From NCBI RefSeq assembly GCF_014268585.2, contig NZ_CP077092.1, forward strand, positions 1,116,001-1,180,000: DNA of 64,000 bases. Direction: 5' to 3'. Of the stretch, positions 1 through 8,739 are shown piece by piece. The notes beneath the pieces are model-generated. The model was not told the origin of the DNA and ran no database searches. It worked only from the letters and a program-made list of their open reading frames with translations. How positions within the stretch are numbered: position 1 is the stretch's first letter; every line of letters starts with the position of its first letter. The position numbers and the translations under genes were made by a program. Source of the DNA: Pseudomonas iranensis. Its GTDB lineage: Bacteria; Pseudomonadota; Gammaproteobacteria; Pseudomonadales; Pseudomonadaceae.

Positions 1-748
1 AGCCGAATACCGTCGCGTGCTCGATGGTCTGGCCGGGCGGCCGCTGGTGGTGCGCACGCTCGACGTCGGCGGCGACAAACCGTTGCCGTATTGGCCGATC
101 GCCAAGGAAGAAAACCCGTTCCTCGGCGTGCGCGGCATTCGCCTGACTCTGCAGCGGCCGCAGATCATGGAAGCGCAACTGCGCGCCTTGCTGCGCTCGG
201 CTGACAACCGTCCGCTGCGGATCATGTTCCCGATGGTCGGCAGCGTCGAAGAGTGGCGCCAGGCCCGTGACATGACCGAGCGTCTGCGCTTGGAAATTCC
301 AGTCGCCGATCTTCAGCTGGGGATCATGATCGAGGTGCCGTCGGCCGCGTTGCTTGCGCCGGTTCTGGCCAAGGAAGTCGACTTTTTCAGCGTCGGCACC
401 AACGACCTGACCCAATACACCCTGGCCATCGACCGTGGTCACCCGACGCTGTCTGCACAAGCGGATGGCTTGCACCCGGCGGTGCTGCAACTGATCGACA
501 TCACCGTGCGCGCCGCCCATGCCCATGGCAAATGGGTGGGCGTCTGCGGCGAACTGGCGGCTGATCCGCTGGCGGTGCCGGTGCTGGTTGGCCTCGGTGT
601 CGACGAGCTTAGCGTGTCCGGGCGCAGCATTGCCGAAGTCAAGGCGCGCATCCGTGAACTCAGCCTGCCCCAGGCGCAAACCCTCGCCCAACAGGCCCTG
701 GCCGTGGGCAGCGCGAATGAAGTGCGCGCATTAGTGGAGGCCCTGTAA
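1..748 (+). CDS. fruB: Multiphosphoryl transfer protein FruB, 3' part (PTS enzyme I domain)
   Basis: C-terminal part of the fructose-specific phosphoryl-transfer protein, which carries phosphate from PEP toward FruA in the cytoplasm. The reading frame is open from base 2, so the gene starts upstream of the window; about 249 codons are present. They match the PEP-binding barrel of enzyme I: MIEVPSAALL, then FFSVGTNDLTQYTLA, then GVCGELAADP, whose cysteine is the conserved catalytic acid of this family. The stop codon overlaps the fruK start (TAATG), so the two genes are translationally coupled. The usual Pseudomonas FruB carries IIA and HPr domains N-terminal to this part; these are off-window and assumed. 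A PtsP-type enzyme I is unlikely because fruK and fruA follow directly. Confidence 0.95.
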   Translation, partial: AEYRRVLDGLAGRPLVVRTLDVGGDKPLPYWPIAKEENPFLGVRGIRLTLQRPQIMEAQLRALLRSADNRPLRIMFPMVGSVEEWRQARDMTERLRLEIPVADLQLGIMIEVPSAALLAPVLAKEVDFFSVGTNDLTQYTLAIDRGHPTLSAQADGLHPAVLQLIDITVRAAHAHGKWVGVCGELAADPLAVPVLVGLGVDELSVSGRSIAEVKARIRELSLPQAQTLAQQALAVGSANEVRALVEAL

Positions 749-1689
749 TGGCCAAGATTCTTACCCTGACCCTCAACCCGGCACTCGACCTCACCGTCGA
801 GCTGTCACGGCTGGATGCCGGTCAGGTCAATCGCAGCGAGGAGATGCACACCCACGCTGCGGGCAAAGGCGTCAATGTCGCCCAGGTGCTGGCGGATCTC
901 GGCCATCAGGTCACCGTCAGCGGCTTTCTCGGCGAAGACAATCAGCAAGCGTTCGAAACCCTGTTCGCCAAGCGTGGTTTTGTCGACGCGTTCATCCGCG
1001 TGCCGGGCGAGACGCGCAGCAACATCAAAGTCGCCGAACAGGACGGGCGCATCACCGACATCAACGGGCCTGGCCCGGTGGTTGATGCAACGGCGCAGCA
1101 AGCCTTGCTTGATCGCTTGCTGCAGATCGCACCGGGGCACGATGCGGTGGTGGTCGCCGGCAGTCTGCCGCGTGGCGTCACCGCGCAATGGTTGCGCGAG
1201 CTGATTGAAAGCTTGAACGCGCTCGGCTTGAAAGTCGCCCTCGACTCCAGCGGCGAAGCCTTGCGCGCCGCGTTGCAGGCCAGCCCCTGGCTGATCAAAC
1301 CGAACACCGAAGAACTGGCCCACGCCCTCGGCTGCGAAGTGGTCTCGCCAATCGCTGAAGCGCAAGCCGCCGCACGCTTGCACGGCCAAGGCATCGAGCA
1401 CGTGGTGATCTCCCACGGCGCCGACGGGGTCAACTGGTTCAGTGTCGGCTCGGCACTGCATGCCTCGCCGCCGAAGGTCAGCGTGGCCAGCACGGTTGGT
1501 GCCGGCGATTCATTGCTGGCCGGCATGCTCCACGGTCTGCTTAGCGCCGACACCCCAGAGCAAACCCTGCGCACCGCCACCGCGATTGCGGCGATGGCGG
1601 TGACCCAGATCGGTTTTGGCATCAACGACGCTGCGCAACTGGCGCAGCTCGAACAGGGCGTGCGCGTGCGCCCCCTGACAGAACAATAA
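748..1689 (+). CDS. fruK: 1-phosphofructokinase
   Basis: Phosphorylates fructose 1-phosphate, the product of PTS uptake, to fructose 1,6-bisphosphate. The 313-residue product has the PfkB-family layout: N-terminal TLNPALDLTV with the substrate-binding aspartate, HAAGKGVNVA for the sugar site, and C-terminal GAGDSLLAGMLHGL, which contains the catalytic aspartate and anion hole. Length is normal for the family. The ATG overlaps the fruB stop by one base and fruA follows after 11 bases, so this is the middle gene of a fruBKA operon. The promoter and any FruR/Cra operator lie upstream of the window. Confidence 0.96.
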   Translation: MAKILTLTLNPALDLTVELSRLDAGQVNRSEEMHTHAAGKGVNVAQVLADLGHQVTVSGFLGEDNQQAFETLFAKRGFVDAFIRVPGETRSNIKVAEQDGRITDINGPGPVVDATAQQALLDRLLQIAPGHDAVVVAGSLPRGVTAQWLRELIESLNALGLKVALDSSGEALRAALQASPWLIKPNTEELAHALGCEVVSPIAEAQAAARLHGQGIEHVVISHGADGVNWFSVGSALHASPPKVSVASTVGAGDSLLAGMLHGLLSADTPEQTLRTATAIAAMAVTQIGFGINDAAQLAQLEQGVRVRPLTEQ

Positions 1690-1700
1690 GAGGGTTTGTC

Positions 1701-3434
1701 ATGAAGTTAGCCATTGTTACGGCTTGCCCGAACGGCATGGTCACCAGTGTGCTGTGCGCGCGCCTGCTCGATGCAGCGGCGCAGCGTCAGGGCTGGAGCA
1801 CCAGCGTTGAAGTGGTCGATCCGGCACACCCGGAACGCGAGTTGTCGGCGGCAACCATCGAAGCCGCCGAGTGGGTCTTGCTGGTCACCACCGGCGCGGT
1901 GGACATGAGTCGCTTCGTCGGCAAGCGCGTGTTCCAGATCGCTCCGGCGCAAGCCTTGCAGGATGTCGAAGCGGTGCTGCGTCGCGGTGCCGAAGAGGCC
2001 GCAGTCTACGTCGCCAGCGCAGTCGAACCGGCGATCGATGCGCCCCGTGCGCCGCGCATCGTCGCCATCACGGCCTGCCCGACCGGCGTCGCCCACACCT
2101 TCATGGCCGCCGAAGCGTTGCAGCAGACTGCCAAGCGTCTGGGTTATGAATTGCAGGTCGAAACCCAAGGCTCGGTGGGCGCGAAAACCCCGCTCAGCGC
2201 AACGGCCATCGCCGAGGCTGACGTGGTGTTGCTGGCGGCGGATATCGACGTCGCCACCGAGCGTTTCGCCGGCAAGAAAATCTATCGCTGCGGCACTGGC
2301 GTTGCCCTGAAGCAATCCGAAGCGACCCTGAAAAAAGCCCTGGCCGAAGGCGCAGTGGAAAGCGCGGCAAGCGACGGCAAGGCTGCGGCCAAGTCGGAAA
2401 AAACCGGCGTCTACAAACACCTGCTCACGGGTGTTTCGTACATGCTGCCGATGGTGGTGGCGGGTGGTTTGCTGATCGCGTTGTCCTTCGTGTTCGGCAT
2501 CACCGCTTACAAGGAAGAAGGCACGCTGGCGGCGGCACTGATGCAGATCGGCGGCGAAACCGCGTTCAAGCTGATGGTGCCGCTGTTGGCCGGTTACATC
2601 GCCTACTCGATTGCCGACCGCCCGGGCCTTGCGCCGGGAATGATCGGCGGCTTGCTCGCAGGCACTCTGGGCGCCGGATTCATCGGCGGGATCATTGCCG
2701 GTTTCATCGCCGGTTACGCCGCCAAAGCCATCGCCCGCTATGTGAAATTGCCGCAGAGCCTGGAAGCGCTGAAGCCGATTCTGATCATCCCGTTGCTGGC
2801 CAGTCTGGTGACCGGCCTGGTGATGATTTACGTGGTCGGCAAACCGGTCGCCGGCATGCTCGCCGCGCTTACCCAATTCCTCGACAGCATGGGCACTACC
2901 AACGCGATTCTGCTCGGCGTGTTGCTCGGCGGCATGATGTGCGTCGACCTCGGCGGGCCGATCAACAAGGCTGCCTATGCGTTTTCGGTGGGGCTGCTGG
3001 CCTCGCAGAGTTACGCACCGATGGCCGCGACCATGGCCGCCGGCATGGTGCCGCCGATTGGTCTGGGCATCGCCACCTTCATTGCCCGGCGCAAGTTCGC
3101 GCAGAGCGAGCGCGAGGCCGGTAAAGCGGCGTTCGTGCTCGGCCTGTGCTTTATCTCGGAAGGGGCGATTCCGTTTGCCGCGAAAGACCCGCTGCGGGTG
3201 ATCCCGGCGAGCATCGCCGGTGGCGCGCTGACCGGCGCCTTGTCGATGTACTTCGGCTGCAAACTGATGGCGCCGCACGGCGGCTTGTTCGTGCTGGCGA
3301 TCCCCAATGCGATCAACCATGCGCTGCTGTATCTGCTGGCGATCGTCGCGGGGAGCCTGGTTACGGCGGTGGTGTATGCGCTGCTCAAACGGCCTGAGGC
3401 TGTCGAACTACCGCTGGAGCCCGCCAAGGCTTAG
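1701..3434 (+). CDS. fruA: PTS fructose transporter subunit IIBC
   Basis: Inner-membrane fructose permease that phosphorylates its substrate during import. The 577-residue protein has two tandem IIB-type domains: the first begins LAIVTACPNG (residues 3-12) and the second, about residue 115, begins IVAITACPTGVAHTFMAAEA. A hydrophobic IIC domain follows from about residue 230 with many membrane segments and the signature MMCVDLGGPINKAAYAF. Both IIB-like domains keep the cysteine; by family precedent the second (CPTGVAHT) is the phosphorylated site. An SD-like AGAGGG precedes the ATG. Last gene of the operon; a REP pair follows 16 bases after the stop. Confidence 0.96.
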   Translation: MKLAIVTACPNGMVTSVLCARLLDAAAQRQGWSTSVEVVDPAHPERELSAATIEAAEWVLLVTTGAVDMSRFVGKRVFQIAPAQALQDVEAVLRRGAEEAAVYVASAVEPAIDAPRAPRIVAITACPTGVAHTFMAAEALQQTAKRLGYELQVETQGSVGAKTPLSATAIAEADVVLLAADIDVATERFAGKKIYRCGTGVALKQSEATLKKALAEGAVESAASDGKAAAKSEKTGVYKHLLTGVSYMLPMVVAGGLLIALSFVFGITAYKEEGTLAAALMQIGGETAFKLMVPLLAGYIAYSIADRPGLAPGMIGGLLAGTLGAGFIGGIIAGFIAGYAAKAIARYVKLPQSLEALKPILIIPLLASLVTGLVMIYVVGKPVAGMLAALTQFLDSMGTTNAILLGVLLGGMMCVDLGGPINKAAYAFSVGLLASQSYAPMAATMAAGMVPPIGLGIATFIARRKFAQSEREAGKAAFVLGLCFISEGAIPFAAKDPLRVIPASIAGGALTGALSMYFGCKLMAPHGGLFVLAIPNAINHALLYLLAIVAGSLVTAVVYALLKRPEAVELPLEPAKA

Positions 3435-3450
3435 CTGACGTCGCAAAACC

Positions 3451-3540
3451 TGTGGGAGCGAGCTTGCTCGCGAAAGCGGTGTGTCAGCGAAAAAAATTTC
3501 GACTGATAGGTACCCTTCGCGAGCAAGCTCGCTCCCACAT
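3451..3540. repeat. REP pair (REPIN-like inverted repeat)
   Basis: Two copies of the Pseudomonas palindrome (tGTGGGAGCGAGC-TTGCTCGCGAA) face each other around a short spacer, forming a 90-base inverted repeat. It lies between fruA and the phosphatase gene and may protect or terminate fruA mRNA, but no U-run makes it a clear terminator. Confidence 0.9.
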
Positions 3541-3606
3541 GGTTAAGGGTGTCATGGCGAGTTCATATAGGCATGCTTAAGTTTTCCCTTTTACAGGGAG
3601 AACACC

Positions 3607-5148
3607 ATGAGCGATTTCAATCTCGGTCGGCGTCGCGTCATGCAAGCGGTGGGTGCCGGGCTGTTGTTGCCGGGGCTGGCGCCGGCGGTGATTGCCTCGG
3701 TCAAGGATCGTCCGCAGCTCACCGACGGCGTGCAGTCCGGCGACCTGCTCGGCGACCGCGCGATGATCTGGAGCCGCAGCGATCGCCCGGCGCGTATGGT
3801 GGTCGAGTGGGACACCGGCAGCCTGTTCGGCAACCCGCGCAAATTCGTCTCGCCACTGGCCGATGCGCGCAGCGATTTCACCGCCCGCGTCGAACTCACC
3901 GGCCTGCCGGCCAACCAGGCAATTTTCTATCGCGTGCACTTCGAAGACGCCCAGAGCGGCGTCGCCAGCGAACCGTGGTTCGGCCATCTGCGCAGCGTGC
4001 CGACGGCCAGGCGCGACATTCGTTTTGTCTGGAGCGGTGACACCGTCGGCCAGGGCTTCGGGATCAACCCGGACATCGGCGGCATGCGCATCTACGAAGC
4101 CATGCGCCTGCGCCTGCCAGACTTCTTTATCCACAGCGGCGACACCATCTACGCCGACGGCCCGGTGCCCGCGCAACTGACCACCGAAAGCGGGCGCATC
4201 TGGCGCAATATCACCACCGAAGCCAAGAGCAAAGTCGCGCAGACCCTCGACGATTATCGCGGCAACTATCGCTACAACCTGATGGACGAAAACATCCGCC
4301 GCTTCAACGCCGAAGTGCCGCAGATCTGGCAGTGGGACGATCACGAAGTGGTCAACAACTGGTCACCGGGCAAGCAGCTGGATGAGCGTTATCAGGAGAA
4401 AGATATCCACAAGCTGGTCGGCCGCGCGCGGCAGGCGTGGCTGGAATATGCGCCGATGCGTTTGCAAGCGGCGGACGGCGGCGGGCGCATTTATCGCAAG
4501 CTCAGCTACGGGCCGATGCTCGACGTGTTCGTGCTGGATATGCGCAGCTATCGCGAAGCCAACGACGACAACCTCGGCGCGGCAAAACCGTTTCTCGGCC
4601 GCGAACAGCTGGACTGGCTCAAGCGTGAATTGAAGGCGTCGACCGCGCAGTGGAAAGTCATCGCCGCCGACATGCCCATCGGCCTGGGCGTCCCGGACGG
4701 CGAGGTCAGCCCGGGCGTCGCGCGTTGGGAAGCCGTGGCCAACGGCGACCCCGGCCCGGCGCAGGGGCGTGAACTGGAAATTGCCGAATTGCTCGGATTT
4801 TTACGTGCGCAGCAGGTGCGTAATTTCGTGTTTCTGACGGCGGACGTGCATTACTGCGCAGCGCATCACTACCACCCGGACCGCGCCGCGTTTCAGGATT
4901 TCGAACCGTTCTGGGAATTTGTCGCCGGGCCGTTGAACGCCGGCAGTTTCGGGCCGAATCCACTGGACAAGACGTTTGGCCCAGAGGTGGTGTTCGAGAA
5001 AGCACCGCCCGCACAGAACACCTCGCCGTTTGCCGGGTTTCAGTTTTTTGGTGAGGTGAATATTGAAGGGCAGAGCGGGGAGATGAGTGTGGTGTTGCGG
5101 GATCTGGATGGGGTGGCGGTGTTTGAGCAGAAGTTGCAGCCTGTTTAA
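3607..5148 (+). CDS. phoD: Alkaline phosphatase D family protein (PhoD-like), Tat-exported
   Basis: Probable extracytoplasmic Ca/Fe-dependent phosphodiesterase/phosphatase of the PhoD family. The 513-residue product begins with a twin-arginine-like signal (LGRRRVMQAVGAGLLLPGLA), followed by the PhoD N-terminal beta domain and a metallophosphatase core. Metal-binding motifs visible are FVWSGDTVGQGF and FFIHSGDTIYADGP (about residues 140-185), QIWQWDDHEVVNNW (about 240) and FLTADVHYCAAHHYHPD (about 410). Length is typical. The ATG has AGGGAG 8 bases upstream. No pho box was recognised in the 70 bases before it. It stands alone between a REP pair and a repeat cluster. Substrate is not predictable from sequence. 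Confidence 0.9.
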   Translation: MSDFNLGRRRVMQAVGAGLLLPGLAPAVIASVKDRPQLTDGVQSGDLLGDRAMIWSRSDRPARMVVEWDTGSLFGNPRKFVSPLADARSDFTARVELTGLPANQAIFYRVHFEDAQSGVASEPWFGHLRSVPTARRDIRFVWSGDTVGQGFGINPDIGGMRIYEAMRLRLPDFFIHSGDTIYADGPVPAQLTTESGRIWRNITTEAKSKVAQTLDDYRGNYRYNLMDENIRRFNAEVPQIWQWDDHEVVNNWSPGKQLDERYQEKDIHKLVGRARQAWLEYAPMRLQAADGGGRIYRKLSYGPMLDVFVLDMRSYREANDDNLGAAKPFLGREQLDWLKRELKASTAQWKVIAADMPIGLGVPDGEVSPGVARWEAVANGDPGPAQGRELEIAELLGFLRAQQVRNFVFLTADVHYCAAHHYHPDRAAFQDFEPFWEFVAGPLNAGSFGPNPLDKTFGPEVVFEKAPPAQNTSPFAGFQFFGEVNIEGQSGEMSVVLRDLDGVAVFEQKLQPV

Positions 5149-5162
5149 TCCCGCTGGATCAA

Positions 5163-5401
5163 AAACCCCTCACCCCAGCCCTCTCCCTGAGGGAGAGGGA
5201 GCCGACCGAGGTGTCTTGCGTCATGCATCGACCTGAAAGACCGAGGTGATTGTGGATGCAGCGACTTTCGTCGTCTCAGTTCAGGATCGGGCACGCGGGC
5301 GTGTCGGATTTGGATTCGGCGAAAGACGTTCAGGTCGACATATAGCGTGAATGATTCGCGGTCGGTCCCCTCTCCCTCTGGGAGAGGGCTAGGGTGAGGG
5401 C
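5163..5401. repeat. Inverted repeat element, CCTCACCCTAGCCCTCTCCC family, copy 1
   Basis: The ends are inverted copies of a C-rich motif: CCTCACCCCAGCCCTCTCCC at the left and GGGAGAGGGCTAGGGTGAGG at the right, each with an inner small hairpin. Between them is a spacer that partly resembles the spacer of the copy at 5826-5962. The right end overlaps the 3' end of the DUF559 gene and supplies its stop codon. Confidence 0.8.
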
Positions 5402-5757
5402 ATTTTCCGCTCTGCCGCAATTCTGATGATCTGCTCCAATACATCATCCATCTGCTGAAGCACCTCAAGATTGCTGAATCGCACGACTTCAATGCCTTGT
5501 TGAGACAGGAAGTTCGACCGGCGCCGATCGTGAAGCACCCCGGCCGTCTCATAGTGCTGGCCACCATCCAGCTCAATCGCCAACCTCAACTTCACACAAT
5601 AGAAATCCAGCACAAACGGCGGACATGGAAACTGTCGGCGAAACTTCAGGTTGGCGATCTGCCGGGAACGCAGGCGCTGCCAGAGCAGGTGTTCGCAATC
5701 TGTCTGGTTGGTGCGCAAGTGGCGGGCGAATTGGGCGAGGGTAGGGCGGCTTGGCAT
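5389..5757 (-). CDS. DUF559 domain protein (Vsr/restriction endonuclease-like fold)
   Basis: 122-residue protein of the DUF559 family, small proteins with a predicted endonuclease-like fold related to very-short-patch repair nucleases. Motifs visible: an N-terminal TDCEHLLWQRLRSRQI, then FRRQFPCPPFVLDFYC, then LAIELDGGQHYE, which carries the likely catalytic D and E/Q residues, and IEVVRFSNLEVLQ near the C-terminus. Biochemical function is unknown for most members. The last codons and stop (MPSP-stop) are encoded by a dispersed repeat. The gene is flanked on both sides by that repeat family and has no operon partner. Confidence 0.85.
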   Translation of the reverse strand: MPSRPTLAQFARHLRTNQTDCEHLLWQRLRSRQIANLKFRRQFPCPPFVLDFYCVKLRLAIELDGGQHYETAGVLHDRRRSNFLSQQGIEVVRFSNLEVLQQMDDVLEQIIRIAAERKMPSP

Positions 5758-5825
5758 GGCTTCACGGTCCTTGTGAAGTTGAGTGGAGATTTAACAGTAG
5801 CCCATTTCCCTCATCGGAACGCGGC

Positions 5826-5962
5826 CCGCCCAGCCCTCACCCAGAGGGAGCCGACCGAGGTGATTATGGCTATGGATTCAGTGAAGAACGCTCAGGTCGG
5901 CGTCGATCTCGAGCATCCCTCAATCGGTCCCCTCTCCATTGGGAGAGGGCTAGGGTGAGGGG
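5826..5962. repeat. Inverted repeat element, CCTCACCC family, copy 2
   Basis: Left end is degenerate (CAGCCCTCACCCAGAGGGAGCC); right end is intact (CCCTCTCCATTGGGAGAGGG followed by CTAGGGTGAGG). The inner part shares a stretch with copy 1 (GATTCaGtGAA.GACG.TCAGGTCG in both). Copies 1 and 2 are in the same orientation around the DUF559 gene. Confidence 0.75.
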
Positions 5963-5975
5963 CTTTTCGCAGGCG

Positions 5976-8534
5976 TTAGTAAACGTCCCGGCGATAGCGG
6001 CCCTGTTCGATCAGGCGTTCGACTTCGGCGCTGCCGAGGATATCGTTGAGGGCCTGGTCTACGCCTGAGGCCATACCTTGAAGGCTGCCGCAGATATAGA
6101 TGACGGCACCATCTGCCAACCATTTCTTCAATTCATCCGCAGACTCACGCAAGCGATCCTGCACATAAATCTTCTCGGCCTGATCGCGGGAAAACGCCAG
6201 ATCCAGCCGCGCCAGATCACCATTGACCAGCCACTCTTCCAGCTCGGCGCGGCAGAGAAAATCGTGTTCGCGTTTACGCTCGCCGAACAGCAGCCACTGC
6301 CGTTGCTGACCATCGGCAATGCGTGCCTTGAGCAGGCTGCGCAGGCCGGCCAGGCCGGTGCCGTTGCCCAGCAGGATCATCGGCACGGGTTCGTTCGGCA
6401 GATGGAAACCGCTGTTGCGCCGCACGCGCAGGCTGATGCTGCCGCCCACTGGAGCGTGTTCGGTGAGCCAGCCGGAGCCGATGCCGAGGCTGCCGTCGTT
6501 GTGCTGTTCCTGGCGCACGATCAGTTCCAGCACGCCGTCAGCGGCAATCGAGGCGATCGAGTATTCGCGCATCGCCAGCGGCACCATCGCGTCGACCAGC
6601 GACTGCGCATGCAAACCGACCAGATGCGCGCGGTGTTCGGGCAACTGGCGTGAGGCGAGGGCCACTTCCAGTGGTTCGTCGATCCCATTGACCTTCACCT
6701 GAGTTTCGCCACGAATGCCAAGGCCGTCGAGGAAATGCTCGATGGCCCACGGGCAGTTGCGCGGCAGCACTTCGACCAGGTCACCGGCCAGCCAGCTGCG
6801 CGTGTCGGGGGCTTTGAGGCCGAGCAGGTAGACCGGCGCGCCGCTGCTGTCGGGGTTCATCAATTCGCGACGGACCAGCGTCCAGTTGTCATAGCTCGGT
6901 GCTTGCCAGGTTTCGCTCGGCGCCTGTCCGGTGAGCTGGCCGAGTTGGGTTTGCCAGTGACGCAGCGCGTAAGGATCGCCGCTGTCGACCTCCACCGGGG
7001 CGAACAGGGTTTTGCCGCCGTGTTCGCCGAGCCATTGATGCAAGCGCTTGGCGAAGCCGCAGAAGTGCGCGTACTGCCGATCGCCGAGGCCGAGCACGGC
7101 GTAGTTGAGGCTGTCGAGTGTCGAAGCCTTGGCCAGCACTTTGCGTTCGAAACCACGGGCGCTGTCCGGCGCTTCGCCGTCGCCGAAGGTGCTGACCACG
7201 AACAATGCGTTGTTCGACTCACGCAGATCCTGTTCGCTCAGATTGGCCAGCGGCTGCACGTTGACCGGCAATCCGGCGGCCTGCAATTGTCCGGCGGTCT
7301 GCCACGCCAGTTGTTCGGCGAAACCGCTCTGGCTGGCGAAACCGATCAGCCATGCCGAAGCATCGGCGGACGGTTGTGCGAGACCTTGGCGGGCATCCTT
7401 GATCTGCTTTTTCTTGCGTCGACGGTCCAGATACAGCAGCCAGCCAGTGATGAAAAACAGCGGCATGCACACCGCCGCAATCGTCACGATGATGCGCCCC
7501 ACAAGGCCGAAATAACTTCCGACGTGCAGCGCATAAATGCTGGTCAGCAATTGGGCCTTGAAGCTTTTGTCGGCATAGCGGTCGACGCGTTTGACCACTC
7601 CGGTGGCCGGGTCGAGGGTGATCTGATTCATCGCGCGGTCATGAGGCGAGCTGTCGAGCAGGTAGAACACCGTCGCCGGCTGGCCGGCCACCGCCGGCAT
7701 GCGAATGTTGTACGCGGCCAGACCCGGGCCGGCAGCGCTGTAGATGCTGCTCCATATCGCCGCGTAGTCGGCGGTCGGTGGCGGACCTTCCGGCGCCGGG
7801 CCGCGACCGCCGCGTACGCGTTCGTTTTGCGGCGCGTCGGAAAGCAGTCGGGTCAGGCCTTTGTTGTACCACTCGTACGACCATGACAAACCGGTCAACG
7901 CCAGCAGCAAATAGACCAAAAGGCACCAGGTGCCGGCCACCGAGTGCAGATCCCAATTGAACGCGCGGCCCTTCTTTTTCCAGTCCAGGGTCAACCACAC
8001 GCGCCAGCTGTTCCATTGGCGCGGCCAACGCAAATACAGGCCAGAAAGGCAGAAGAACAACAGCATCAAGGTGCAGGCGCCGGTGATGTTGCGCCCGGTG
8101 TCGCCCATGGCGAGGAAGCGGTGCAGTTGCAGCATCAGGCCGAAGAAATCCTGACCGGTGGCATCGCCCTTGAACTCGGCGGTGTACGGATCGAAGTAGC
8201 GCATCTCGCCACGCCGTTCGCCCTTGGGCGGGGTGAAGAATACCCGTGCGGCGTGACCGCTGTCGGTCTCGACCCAGAGCATTGCGACTTTCTTGCCGGA
8301 CGCGGCTTCAATGCGCTCCACCAGTTCAACTGGTGGCAGCACGCCGGCGACCTGTTTTTCCACCTGCAGAACGGACGGATTCAGCGCGCGCAGGATCTCG
8401 TCCTGAAACGAATAGGCCGCGCCGGTGATGCCCATCAGCGCCAGCACCAGCCCTGCGGTGATGCCAAAAAACCAGTGCAACTGGAACAGGGTTTTCTTCA
8501 ACACGTCACTCGCCGTCCGTTCGGAAATTTTCAT
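5976..8534 (-). CDS. piuB: PepSY-TM / flavodoxin / NADPH reductase fusion (PiuB-like)
   Basis: Probable inner-membrane flavoprotein reductase linked to siderophore-iron use. Starting at [14 protein letters not shown] (852 residues; a longer upstream ATG would place 32 unlikely residues inside a terminator) the protein has an N-terminal PepSY-associated membrane part (residues 1 to about 375, including [13 protein letters not shown]), a flavodoxin domain from about 395 ([28 protein letters not shown]), and a ferredoxin-NADP reductase domain with REYSIAS (FAD), [10 protein letters not shown] (NADPH) and C-terminal GRYRRDVY. This architecture resembles the 'sulfite reductase flavoprotein' next to piuA in P. 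aeruginosa. Electron transfer to ferric siderophores or to PiuC is inference. A terminator separates it from piuA. Confidence 0.85.
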   Translation of the reverse strand: MKISERTASDVLKKTLFQLHWFFGITAGLVLALMGITGAAYSFQDEILRALNPSVLQVEKQVAGVLPPVELVERIEAASGKKVAMLWVETDSGHAARVFFTPPKGERRGEMRYFDPYTAEFKGDATGQDFFGLMLQLHRFLAMGDTGRNITGACTLMLLFFCLSGLYLRWPRQWNSWRVWLTLDWKKKGRAFNWDLHSVAGTWCLLVYLLLALTGLSWSYEWYNKGLTRLLSDAPQNERVRGGRGPAPEGPPPTADYAAIWSSIYSAAGPGLAAYNIRMPAVAGQPATVFYLLDSSPHDRAMNQITLDPATGVVKRVDRYADKSFKAQLLTSIYALHVGSYFGLVGRIIVTIAAVCMPLFFITGWLLYLDRRRKKKQIKDARQGLAQPSADASAWLIGFASQSGFAEQLAWQTAGQLQAAGLPVNVQPLANLSEQDLRESNNALFVVSTFGDGEAPDSARGFERKVLAKASTLDSLNYAVLGLGDRQYAHFCGFAKRLHQWLGEHGGKTLFAPVEVDSGDPYALRHWQTQLGQLTGQAPSETWQAPSYDNWTLVRRELMNPDSSGAPVYLLGLKAPDTRSWLAGDLVEVLPRNCPWAIEHFLDGLGIRGETQVKVNGIDEPLEVALASRQLPEHRAHLVGLHAQSLVDAMVPLAMREYSIASIAADGVLELIVRQEQHNDGSLGIGSGWLTEHAPVGGSISLRVRRNSGFHLPNEPVPMILLGNGTGLAGLRSLLKARIADGQQRQWLLFGERKREHDFLCRAELEEWLVNGDLARLDLAFSRDQAEKIYVQDRLRESADELKKWLADGAVIYICGSLQGMASGVDQALNDILGSAEVERLIEQGRYRRDVY

Positions 8535-8581
8535 CACGGCGCGCATTATGCCGTGGGTTATCAAGAAGCGTTTTGCGTTAC

Positions 8582-8615
8582 ACACAAAAGCCCCGTTCAA
8601 CTGAATGAACGGGGC
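8582..8615 (-). terminator. Rho-independent terminator downstream of piuA
   Basis: On the minus strand GCCCCGTTCA-TTCAGT-TGAACGGGGC (10 perfect pairs) is followed by TTTTGTGTG. It lies between the piuA stop and the piuB start, so piuB probably needs its own promoter or read-through. Confidence 0.85.
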
Positions 8616-8634
8616 CGAGCCTCGCGGCACATTC

Positions 8635-8727
8635 CCTGTGGGAGCGAGCCTGCTCGCGAAAGCGGTGTGTCAGTCAGCATCGATGTTGCTGAAAGATTGC
8701 CTTCGCGAGCAAGCTCGCTCCCACAGG
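8635..8727. repeat. REP pair (REPIN-like)
   Basis: Inverted pair of the GTGGGAGCGAGC(C/T)TGCTCGCGAA palindrome directly 3' of piuA on its strand, ahead of the terminator. Confidence 0.9.
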
Positions 8728-8739
8728 TTTTCACATTGG

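Noticed and set aside
1707..3320. Long antisense ORF (537 codons) across fruA
   Set aside because: Mirror frame of a high-GC gene; low-complexity Arg/His/Gln-rich translation, and fruA is certain.
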